A program made the position numbers and the translations under genes. Source: Staphylococcus simiae (GTDB lineage Bacteria > Bacillota > Bacilli > Staphylococcales > Staphylococcaceae). Taken from it: DNA of 48,934 bases. Below, one piece after another: positions 42,554-48,934 of the stretch (within the stretch, counting starts at the first letter, position 1; each line of letters starts with the position of its first letter). The stretch lies in assembly GCF_002902085.1 (NCBI RefSeq), contig NZ_PPQR01000013.1:1-48934 (forward strand), in the 5' to 3' direction. The notes beneath the pieces are model-generated. The model was not told where the DNA came from. It did not search any database and worked only from the letters and a program-made list of their open reading frames with translations.

Positions 42554-43558
42554 TTAATCTCTCTCCTCATTGTTCTTTCCAAAATGCTCATAAGCTAGTG
42601 CTGTTGCTCTACGTCCACGTGGTGTTCGCTCTAGGAAACCTTGTTGAATTAAAAAAGGTTCATAAACATCTTCTATAGTAATACGTTCTTCACCTATCGT
42701 GACAGCAATTGTATCAAGGCCAACAGGACCCCCATTATATTGATTTATGATGCATGACATCATTTTATGGTCAATATAATCTAAACCATGTTGATCCACT
42801 TGTAATAAATTTAATGCTCTTCTCGTAGTTTCTATATATATTTGCTCTTCTTCATTAACTTGTTGAAAATCACGCACGCGTTTTAATAAACGATTGGCAA
42901 CACGTGGTGTCCCTCTTGAACGTTTAGCAAGTTCAATTGCACTATCCTCATCGATGCCAGTACCTAGTACCTCAGCAGTTCGAATAATGATTTCCTTTAA
43001 GTCTGATTCATTATAATATTCTAATCTCAAATGAACACCAAAGCGGTCTCTTAAAGGTCCTGTTAAACTTCCCGCTCTTGTTGTTGCACCAACTAAAGTA
43101 AAAGGTGGTAAATCAATACGAATACTGCGTGCTTCATCACCTTTGCCAATAATGATATCTAAAAAGAAATCTTCCATCGCAGGATATAATACTTCTTCAA
43201 CTACACTACTTAGTCGGTGAATTTCATCAATGAAGAGAACGTCACCAGGTTGCAAACCAGATAAAATGGCTGCTAAGTCTCCTGGACGTTCTAAAGATGG
43301 TCCTGACACGGTACGTATATTAACTTCCATTTCATTAGCAATAATATTCGACAACGTTGTTTTACCTAATCCAGGGGGACCAAATAACAACACATGGTCT
43401 AACGGTTCTTGACGTAATTTAGCAGCTTTAATAAATACTTCTAAATTACTTTTTATGGCATTTTGACCAATATATTGTCGCAATTTTGTAGGTCGTAATG
43501 ATAATTCAAAATCTGATTCTTCATTATGCATTGATTGATCAACCATTCGTTCATCCAT
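42554..43558 (-). CDS. ruvB: Holliday junction branch-migration helicase RuvB
   Basis: A 334-residue AAA+ ATPase. Walker [10 protein letters not shown] and Walker [11 protein letters not shown] are followed by the sensor region [17 protein letters not shown] and a C-terminal winged-helix domain ending near FLERTPRGR. It drives branch migration of RuvA-bound junctions. ATG at 43558 was chosen because GGGGGAG is at the right distance; an ATG two codons earlier is too close. It follows ruvA and runs into queA. Confidence 0.97.
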   Translation of the reverse strand: MDERMVDQSMHNEESDFELSLRPTKLRQYIGQNAIKSNLEVFIKAAKLRQEPLDHVLLFGPPGLGKTTLSNIIANEMEVNIRTVSGPSLERPGDLAAILSGLQPGDVLFIDEIHRLSSVVEEVLYPAMEDFFLDIIIGKGDEARSIRIDLPPFTLVGATTRAGSLTGPLRDRFGVHLRLEYYNESDLKEIIIRTAEVLGTGIDEDSAIELAKRSRGTPRVANRLLKRVRDFQQVNEEEQIYIETTRRALNLLQVDQHGLDYIDHKMMSCIINQYNGGPVGLDTIAVTIGEERITIEDVYEPFLIQQGFLERTPRGRRATALAYEHFGKNNEERD

Positions 43559-43591
43559 GTTCATATCTCCCCCATAAATTTAAAGTCATTC

Positions 43592-44197
43592 TTAAGATAC
43601 TAGTGTTTGCAAGCCAGCTTTTACCGCTTCATCAACAGTATCAAATGATTGTTTATTTAACGTTTTTTCAACTTTTGCTAATTCACGCTTAGAATAGCCA
43701 AGTGCTTCAAGTGCTAACATAGCTTCTTGAATTGTTTGATTATGTGATGATCCTTGAGAATCAACTTGTAATAGTGTGTTAGCATCTTCTTCAGTTATTT
43801 GTACTTTACCTTTTAAGTCTAATACGATTTGTCTTGCTGTTTTTTTTCCAATTCCAGGAAATTTAGTCAAATAAGCATCATTTTCATTTTCTATTGCTCT
43901 TTTAACTTCATTCGGTGTACTTGTTGCTAAAATAGCTAGCGCTGATTTAGGCCCGATACCAGTTACTTTTATTAAGCTTAAAAACATCTCTTTTTCATCT
44001 TCATTACTAAATCCATATAAAAGTTGAGCGTCTTCTCTAACGATTAATGATGTATGAATTTGAACATCGTTATCTAAATATTTTTGAAAACGGTAAGAAT
44101 TAGGCGTCTGTATTTCATAGCCAATACCATTTGAAGTTTCAACAACAACGTGAGTAGGAAATAACTGCGTTAATTTTCCTTTTATATAGGCATACAT
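43592..44197 (-). CDS. ruvA: Holliday junction branch-migration protein RuvA
   Basis: A 201-residue RuvA. It has an N-terminal OB fold (about 1-64), helix-hairpin-helix motifs [13 protein letters not shown] and [13 protein letters not shown], an acidic linker and a C-terminal RuvB-binding domain ([15 protein letters not shown]). It binds four-way junctions as a tetramer. ATG at 44197 has AAGGAAG at proper spacing; an upstream in-frame start would add three residues. It follows pheB by 13 bases. Confidence 0.97.
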   Translation of the reverse strand: MYAYIKGKLTQLFPTHVVVETSNGIGYEIQTPNSYRFQKYLDNDVQIHTSLIVREDAQLLYGFSNEDEKEMFLSLIKVTGIGPKSALAILATSTPNEVKRAIENENDAYLTKFPGIGKKTARQIVLDLKGKVQITEEDANTLLQVDSQGSSHNQTIQEAMLALEALGYSKRELAKVEKTLNKQSFDTVDEAVKAGLQTLVS

Positions 44198-44210
44198 ATA
44201 TGTCACTTCC

Positions 44211-44666
44211 TTATATAGTCATACTGATTAGTTCAACTTTTGATACATTGTCAATTTGTCTTAAAGTCGCAATCACATCATCTACTAATATATCTTTAGA
44301 TTTAGCGTTAACAGATAACGTAATAGTAGCCTTTTCATCCATTGGTATACTTTGATGAATAGTCAATACTGATAATTCAAGTTTCGAAATTTCATCTAAT
44401 ACTCTTGCAAGCATACCGACAACATCTGTTACATATAAAATTAAAGTGAATTCTCTACGATCTAACATTTTGTCATCTACTGGAAATATTGTTTCTCTAT
44501 ATTTATAAAATGCACTTCTCGATAAATCGTATTGCTTAACGGCATCATAAATGGACAATTTAGGATCATTTTTTAAAGCATCTTTAATTTTTAATGTTTT
44601 AACAACTGATTCTGGTAAGACATCTTCTCTAATTAAATAAAACTTCTTATAATCATTGTTGTCCAT
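44211..44666 (-). CDS. ACT domain-containing protein (PheB/YszB-like)
   Basis: A 151-residue protein. An N-terminal part with a helix-turn-helix look ([21 protein letters not shown], about 38-58) precedes an ACT domain (about 70-148, [22 protein letters not shown]). The family, called PheB, is adjacent to obg in Firmicutes. The ACT domain suggests amino-acid binding, but the function is not established. AAGGAGAG precedes the ATG. Confidence 0.9.
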   Translation of the reverse strand: MDNNDYKKFYLIREDVLPESVVKTLKIKDALKNDPKLSIYDAVKQYDLSRSAFYKYRETIFPVDDKMLDRREFTLILYVTDVVGMLARVLDEISKLELSVLTIHQSIPMDEKATITLSVNAKSKDILVDDVIATLRQIDNVSKVELISMTI

Positions 44667-44678
44667 TTATAACTCTCC

Positions 44679-45971
44679 TTACTCAATGAATTCGAATTCT
44701 CCACCTAAGATTCTAACAATATCACCATTTGAACATCCGCGTGCTCTAAGTGCATCATCAATTCCCATAGAACGCATTTGTCTAGCAAATCTACGGACAG
44801 CAGGATCACTATTAAAGTCAGTCATCTTGAACATTCTTTCAATAGCATTACCACTAACTACGTATGCACCATCATCATCTCTGGTAATAGTAAATTTATC
44901 TTGAGATGGTGTATGTTTATAAACTACGCGATTGATTCCCACAGTATCATCTTCTTCAACAGAAAAATCAACATCTTTATATTCTTCTAATTTATCCGCA
45001 ATTGCATATAATAATTGATCAATATTTTCTCTAGTGATGGTAGAAATTGGTATAATCGTAACTTCATTACCAAAAGTTTCTCTGAACAACTCTAAGTTTT
45101 CTTGTGACTCAGGTAAGTCCATTTTATTTGCCACTACAATTTGTGGTCGATCCTCTAAACGTTGTTCATATGCAACTAACTCTTGATTAATCACATTAAA
45201 GTCTTCAATCGGATTTCTTCCATCTGTTCCACTCATATCTATCATATGAACGATTACTTTAGTTCTTTCAACGTGACGTAAAAATTGATGACCTAAACCA
45301 ACACCTTCAGATGCACCTTCAATTAAACCTGGTAGATCGGCCATAACAAAGCTTCGTTGATCTGGTGTTGATACTACACCTAGATTAGGCTTAATTGTCG
45401 TAAAGTGATATGCCCCAATTTTAGGTTTGGCTTTAGAAACGATGGATAACAATGTTGATTTTCCAACACTTGGAAAGCCAACAAGACCTACGTCTGCTAA
45501 TAACTTCAATTCAAGCGTAACATCTAGTTCTTCACCAGGTTCGCCATTTTCACTAAAGTCCGGTGCAGGATTTCGAGGTGTAGCAAAACGGGAGTTACCA
45601 CGTCCACCACGTCCACCTTTCGCCACTACTGCTCTTTGGCCATTTTCTACTAAATCAGCCAATACTTCATCAGTTTCAACGTTCTTTATCGTAGTACCTG
45701 GTGGCACTTTTAATACTAAGTCTGCTGCATTTTTACCATGCATATTACTACTTTGCCCATTTTCACCTTTTTTAGCTTTAAAATGGCGTTGATATCTAAA
45801 GTCTAATAGTGTTCTTAATCCTTCATCCACTTCAAACACTACTGATGCACCTTTACCACCATCACCGCCAGCAGGACCACCAAACGGAATATATTTTTCT
45901 CTTCTATATGCAGTGATACCATTTCCACCGTCACCGGCTTTAAGAGATATTTTGACTTGATCGACAAACAT
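44679..45971 (-). CDS. obg: Obg family GTPase
   Basis: A 430-residue Obg/CgtA. The glycine-rich N-terminal Obg fold (about 1-158, [15 protein letters not shown] and [12 protein letters not shown]) is followed by the G domain with GFPSVGKST (G1), [10 protein letters not shown] (G3) and NKMDLP (G4), and a C-terminal OCT domain from about 345. It acts in 50S ribosome assembly and the stringent response. ATG at 45971 has GAGGTGA before it; an upstream GTG lies within that site. Upstream is a repeat-bearing spacer, so it probably starts a transcript of its own. Confidence 0.97.
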   Translation of the reverse strand: MFVDQVKISLKAGDGGNGITAYRREKYIPFGGPAGGDGGKGASVVFEVDEGLRTLLDFRYQRHFKAKKGENGQSSNMHGKNAADLVLKVPPGTTIKNVETDEVLADLVENGQRAVVAKGGRGGRGNSRFATPRNPAPDFSENGEPGEELDVTLELKLLADVGLVGFPSVGKSTLLSIVSKAKPKIGAYHFTTIKPNLGVVSTPDQRSFVMADLPGLIEGASEGVGLGHQFLRHVERTKVIVHMIDMSGTDGRNPIEDFNVINQELVAYEQRLEDRPQIVVANKMDLPESQENLELFRETFGNEVTIIPISTITRENIDQLLYAIADKLEEYKDVDFSVEEDDTVGINRVVYKHTPSQDKFTITRDDDGAYVVSGNAIERMFKMTDFNSDPAVRRFARQMRSMGIDDALRARGCSNGDIVRILGGEFEFIE

Positions 45972-46059
45972 ATATCTCACCTCTTTTACTTTTTTTCATT
46001 TTCCCAATAATTATAGCATATTAAGCGCTCTTCTATCTTTGATAGATTAGAGCGATTTA

Positions 46060-46199
46060 GGGAGTGGGATAGAAATAATTTTTCAGCTTTATTTCGTAAT
46101 CTCACCCCGGCAAGACTGACAAGGAATATAAATTATTATTTCATCTATGTTTTATATTCCAGACAGTTACTGCCAAATGAGTCAACTTTGTGACTCATG
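46060..46199. repeat. structured intergenic repeat, copy 3 (inverted)
   Basis: The reverse complement carries the same parts as copy 1. They are a hairpin ATGAGTCA/TGACTCAT (46178-46199), TTGGCAGTAACTGTC, a hairpin GGAATATAAA/TTTATATTCC (46123-46132, 46151-46160), GTCAGTCTTGCC, and GGGGTGAGA opposite TCCCACTCCC (from 46060). The first two stems have different sequence from copy 1 but are still perfectly paired. It lies upstream of obg. Confidence 0.8.
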
Positions 46200-46419
46200 T
46201 ATACCTTAAGTATTTTTATGTTAATAATTTACTGATTATACTATGTTTTATTATTTCTTTTATTGTTATGAAACTTAACAACTTCGTACAATCATATGGT
46301 CCTTAAATTTAAGTATTAGTTGTCATTCACATTACTTGATTATCTTATGAACACTTTACAGCTTTTATTGGCGCTATCAGCATACTTTTATATGCAAACA
46401 ACATACTTAAATAATAAAA

Positions 46420-46446
46420 AACACCAGAAGTATCACTTCTGGTGTT
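46420..46446 (-). terminator. terminator after rpmA
   Basis: AACACCAGAAGT (46420-46431) and ACTTCTGGTGTT (46435-46446) form a perfect 12-bp stem with a three-base loop, followed by TTTTTTATTA on the minus strand. Confidence 0.92.
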
Positions 46447-46458
46447 AATTAGACAAAA

Positions 46459-46743
46459 TTATTCAGCTACTGCATATACAGAAACTTGTTTTTTGTCGCG
46501 ACCTTTACGTTCGAATTTTACTACGCCGTCGATTTTTGCGAATAATGTATCATCGCCACCACGACCTACATTTTCACCAGGGTAAATTTTAGTACCACGT
46601 TGGCGGTATAAAATTGATCCTCCTGTTACGAATTGACCGTCAGCACGTTTAGCACCTAAGCGTTTTGATTCAGAGTCACGTCCGTTTTTTGTAGAACTTA
46701 CCCCTTTTTTAGATGCGAAGAATTGTAAGTTTAATTTTAACAT
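46459..46743 (-). CDS. rpmA: 50S ribosomal protein L27 (with cleaved N-terminus)
   Basis: A 94-residue L27. The N-terminus [10 protein letters not shown] precedes [15 protein letters not shown]; Firmicute L27 carries this extension and Prp cleaves it after FFA, exposing the end that reaches the peptidyl transferase centre. The protease gene prp is directly upstream. ATG at 46743 has GAGGTG at proper distance; a longer frame starting within prp is not credible. A strong terminator follows. Confidence 0.97.
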
Positions 46744-46754
46744 CGGAATGCACC

Positions 46755-47075
46755 TCACTTATAATTTAATCTAATATTGTCACTATATTCTTCTTCAATT
46801 GTTTGTAAAGAAACTAACATTGCCTGAAGAATAAGTTGCGCTTCATCATTATTTGTATCAACACTTCTAATATGAAAATGACCACCATTATCATCATAAT
46901 CGATATCTGGTCTTTCTGATGTCAAACCCATAATAGCATTAACACTACCAAATAAAACTGCTGAAGCTCCAGCACAAACGATATCATAACCATATTCGCC
47001 ATGATTGGCATGGCCATCCATGATAACGTCAGTTACTTTGCCTTCATCATTAACTGTGATATCAACAGTAATCAT
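46755..47075 (-). CDS. prp: ribosomal-processing cysteine protease Prp
   Basis: A 106-residue YsxB/Prp protein with the catalytic pair His22 ([11 protein letters not shown]) and Cys34 (IVCAGASAV). It cleaves the N-terminal extension of L27, an essential step of 50S maturation shown in S. aureus. Its gene is sandwiched between rplU and rpmA, six bases after the former, so enzyme and substrate are made from one transcript. Confidence 0.95.
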   Translation of the reverse strand: MITVDITVNDEGKVTDVIMDGHANHGEYGYDIVCAGASAVLFGSVNAIMGLTSERPDIDYDDNGGHFHIRSVDTNNDEAQLILQAMLVSLQTIEEEYSDNIRLNYK

Positions 47076-47081
47076 AATTGA

Positions 47082-47390
47082 TTACGCGTTAATTGCATCG
47101 ATAGTTAATTTTGTATATGGTTGACGATGGCCTTTTTTACGTTTTGAATTTTTACGACGTTTGTAAGTAAATACAGTAATTTTTTTACCGCGACCTTGTT
47201 TATTAACTGTTGCAGTAACAGTAGCACCTTCAACTGTTGGCGCACCAACTTTAACTGAATCTCCACCTACAAATAATACTTTATCAAATGTGAAAGTGTC
47301 ACCTTCATTTACGTCTAATTTTTCAACGTAAATTTCTTGACCTTTTTCTACTTTGATTTGTTTTCCACCTGTTTCGATAATAGCAAACAT
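47082..47390 (-). CDS. rplU: 50S ribosomal protein L21
   Basis: A 102-residue L21 beginning [18 protein letters not shown] and ending with [15 protein letters not shown]. It binds 23S rRNA. ATG at 47390 has a strong AGGAGGTG; three extra codons upstream are not likely to be used. It is first in rplU-prp-rpmA and has a structured leader. Confidence 0.97.
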   Translation of the reverse strand: MFAIIETGGKQIKVEKGQEIYVEKLDVNEGDTFTFDKVLFVGGDSVKVGAPTVEGATVTATVNKQGRGKKITVFTYKRRKNSKRKKGHRQPYTKLTIDAINA

Positions 47391-47502
47391 ACTTTGCACC
47401 TCCTATATTATAAGTCACGCCATATATAGGTGACTACATCGTACTTAAACCTATATTTGAGCGGTTGTATGTAGCTACTCATAACTACTCAACTACTGCA
47501 TC
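47391..47502 (-). promoter_or_regulatory. structured 5' leader of rplU (possible L21 leader)
   Basis: On the minus strand, ATATAGGT and ACCTATAT form a hairpin between CCGCTCAA and TGGCGTG, a few bases before the AGGAGGTG of rplU. Firmicute rplU genes often have an L21 leader motif here; I recognise position and structure but not the consensus in detail. A promoter was not firmly located. Confidence 0.4.
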
Positions 47503-48033
47503 TTACCATTGACGACGTTTCATGTCAATTGCATTGTTAGTTTTTTTAATGAATTTAATAATCAAAGGATATAAAATAATCAATAGAATGAAATTCAATA
47601 GAAGCGTTGGTAATAATCTAAATAATACAAATTGAATTAGACTAAATTGAATAAATCCTAACACGCCATATATAACAGCAACATAAATCTCTAATAAGAT
47701 TGTACAACTTAAAATGATGACAAACATCATAGTATGATCTTTGTAAAATATTTTAAAAAGCTGATCCATAAGTGCTAAAAATAATATATAGCCAAATAAA
47801 TACACGCCATAAATACTACCAAAATATACATCTGTTATCATCCCTAAAAATATTGCCAGAAGAATACCTACTCCAAATCCTCGATAAACTGTCATCATTA
47901 ATATGTACATTAGCGTTAAATGTGGTACGAATATAAGGTCTATGTTACCAATATGCATTGGAATAACTAACCCTATGGCTGTATCTATATAAAATAACAA
48001 AATACCAATCAGAAAATATTTTAACGCTCTCAT
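47503..48033 (-). CDS. mreD: rod shape-determining protein MreD
   Basis: A 176-residue membrane protein with five or six hydrophobic helices and a short basic C-terminus (NNAIDMKRRQW). Sequence such as IDTAIGLVIP and LGMITDVYFGSIYGVYLFGY fits MreD. Staphylococci are cocci and lack MreB but keep MreC and MreD, whose role there is not clear. Its start overlaps the mreC stop by one base. Confidence 0.93.
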   Translation of the reverse strand: MRALKYFLIGILLFYIDTAIGLVIPMHIGNIDLIFVPHLTLMYILMMTVYRGFGVGILLAIFLGMITDVYFGSIYGVYLFGYILFLALMDQLFKIFYKDHTMMFVIILSCTILLEIYVAVIYGVLGFIQFSLIQFVLFRLLPTLLLNFILLIILYPLIIKFIKKTNNAIDMKRRQW

Positions 48034-48875
48034 TATTTATCCCCGCTTTCTTTATCAGGGATAGTGCTTGCATCTCTTTTGGCAACATAAACATGATTCA
48101 AGTCTGCTAAATCTGCACCTGTTTTAACTCTTACTTCTTTAGCTAAGCCATATTGATCATTTTGTACCTTTGTAACTTCACCTATATATAAGTTACTTGG
48201 TAAATCATCTGCCAGACCACTTGTGACAACTTTATCTCCTTTAGAAATATTATCTTTATTGTTAATGTCACTGATTACTAATTCTTCATTTTTTTCATCA
48301 TATCTATCGATAAGACCAAAAACGTTTTTTGAATTATGTTGAATATTAACCGAAAGTTTACCAGATCTTGTGTTAGTAGAAATCAAGTCAACTTGTGATG
48401 AAAATTGATTTACTTTTGTTACTCTACCTATAAAACCTTGTGAAGTCATTACAGCCATATTAGTCTTAATGCCTGCTTTAGAACCTTTATCAATAATGAT
48501 TGTGTTTAACCATTGATCTGGGTTTCTGGCAATTACTGTAGTTGAAATTGGATCATATTTAGAAATATCCTTAACATCCAACTCTTTTTTTAATTTTGTA
48601 TTTTCTGATTCTAACTGTTGATTTTTTGCTTCTAGTTGATTGATTTTATTTTTAGTTTCTTTTGATTCACCCTTGCCAAAGAAATTTCCAATTGCACCAG
48701 ATACAAAATTAACTGGATAACTCACAACTCTTTGTCCAAATGAGACAGAATCCCCTACATATTGTTCAGGAGGTGATTGAGATTGTGATCTGATGGATAA
48801 TCCAATTAATGCAATGAAAACTATAATTGCACATAAAACAACAATTAATTTGTTATTTTTAAAAAATTTAAACAC
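48033..48875 (-). CDS. mreC: rod shape-determining protein MreC
   Basis: A 280-residue protein with a short cytoplasmic start, one membrane helix (about 9-27), a coiled-coil (about 70-100, INQLEAKNQQLESENTKLKK) and the extracellular beta-domain of MreC from about 110. GTG at 48875 is the likely start, six bases after GAGGTG; another GTG inside that site would add three residues. It is followed by mreD with a one-base overlap. The window ends about 60 bases upstream. Confidence 0.94.
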   Translation of the reverse strand: MFKFFKNNKLIVVLCAIIVFIALIGLSIRSQSQSPPEQYVGDSVSFGQRVVSYPVNFVSGAIGNFFGKGESKETKNKINQLEAKNQQLESENTKLKKELDVKDISKYDPISTTVIARNPDQWLNTIIIDKGSKAGIKTNMAVMTSQGFIGRVTKVNQFSSQVDLISTNTRSGKLSVNIQHNSKNVFGLIDRYDEKNEELVISDINNKDNISKGDKVVTSGLADDLPSNLYIGEVTKVQNDQYGLAKEVRVKTGADLADLNHVYVAKRDASTIPDKESGDK

Positions 48876-48934
48876 CCAGAACACCTCTATTACATCATAA
48901 ATATTATTTGTCTTTACTATTTTATATTACAACC

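Noticed and set aside
45427-45792. Plus-strand ORF of 121 codons opposite obg
   Set aside because: It is the antisense of the glycine-rich Obg domain, which lacks stops by composition; it has no independent evidence.

Overview
The window is a stretch of low-GC Firmicute chromosome. Its gene content, gene order and recalled protein similarity point strongly to Staphylococcus, probably a coagulase-negative species (species not determinable by eye). Reasons: an iscS-mnmA-TPR-recD2-alaS-ireB-ruvX block, a trmR-trhP1-trhP2-udk-greA block, rel-dtd-lytH, hisS-aspS-6S RNA-tcdA, secDF-recJ-apt, and mreCD-rplU-prp-rpmA-obg-pheB-ruvAB-queA-tgt-yajC, all in the usual staphylococcal arrangement. Almost every gene is on the minus strand; the exceptions are a small membrane ORF near the left edge, an LLM-class oxidoreductase and rarA. 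The first 19 bases are the Nextera transposase mosaic end, so the left edge is a sequencing artefact at a contig end.

Layout, left to right. 1-600: adapter, AT-rich sequence, a small three-helix membrane ORF without an ordinary start codon, and a bidirectional terminator. 662-6199: a six-gene operon (pxpB-pxpC-accB-accC-pxpA-NRAMP-like transporter) for 5-oxoproline use or a related reaction, with its own biotin carrier and biotin carboxylase. 6200-6785: AT-rich spacer with a 70-bp tandem repeat. 6786-10758: greA, udk, two U32 proteins and trmR (tRNA wobble hydroxylation/methoxylation). 10759-11366: spacer with a repeat-bounded element. 11367-15600: yrzB, ruvX, ireB and alaS with an alanine T-box leader. 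15601-21570: recD2, a TPR protein, mnmA and a cysteine desulfurase. 21846-23211: an LLM oxidoreductase and a 49-residue charged protein. 23348-26126: cymR, rarA and tcdA, with a 17-bp tandem repeat. 26443-30230: 6S RNA, aspS and hisS with a histidine T-box. 30231-36960: lytH, dtd, rel, apt and recJ. 37537-43558: secDF, yajC, tgt, queA and ruvB. 43592-48875: ruvA, pheB, obg, rpmA, prp, rplU, mreD and mreC.

Functionally the window is dominated by translation quality and tRNA modification (alaS, hisS, aspS, dtd, mnmA with its sulfur donor, trmR/trhP, tcdA, queA/tgt), recombination and repair (recD2, rarA, recJ, ruvAB, ruvX), stringent response and purine salvage (rel, apt), protein export (secDF/yajC) and cell-wall shape or hydrolysis (mreCD, lytH). 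No prophage, CRISPR array, tRNA, rRNA or insertion sequence was seen.

The least ordinary features are (i) the pxp operon, whose four upstream genes together look like a split urea-carboxylase-type biotin enzyme; (ii) a family of structured intergenic repeats, three copies of which keep the same hairpins while their stem sequences differ; (iii) a second repeat family with inverted ends and nested STAR-like hairpins; and (iv) two tandem repeats. Where a better ribosome binding site and family length agreed, starts were moved inward from the longest ORF (rel, recJ, apt, obg, rplU, rpmA, mreC, queA, ruvA, ruvB, ireB, alaS, hisS, rarA, trhP1). All identifications come from reading the sequence and from family knowledge; no searches were run.
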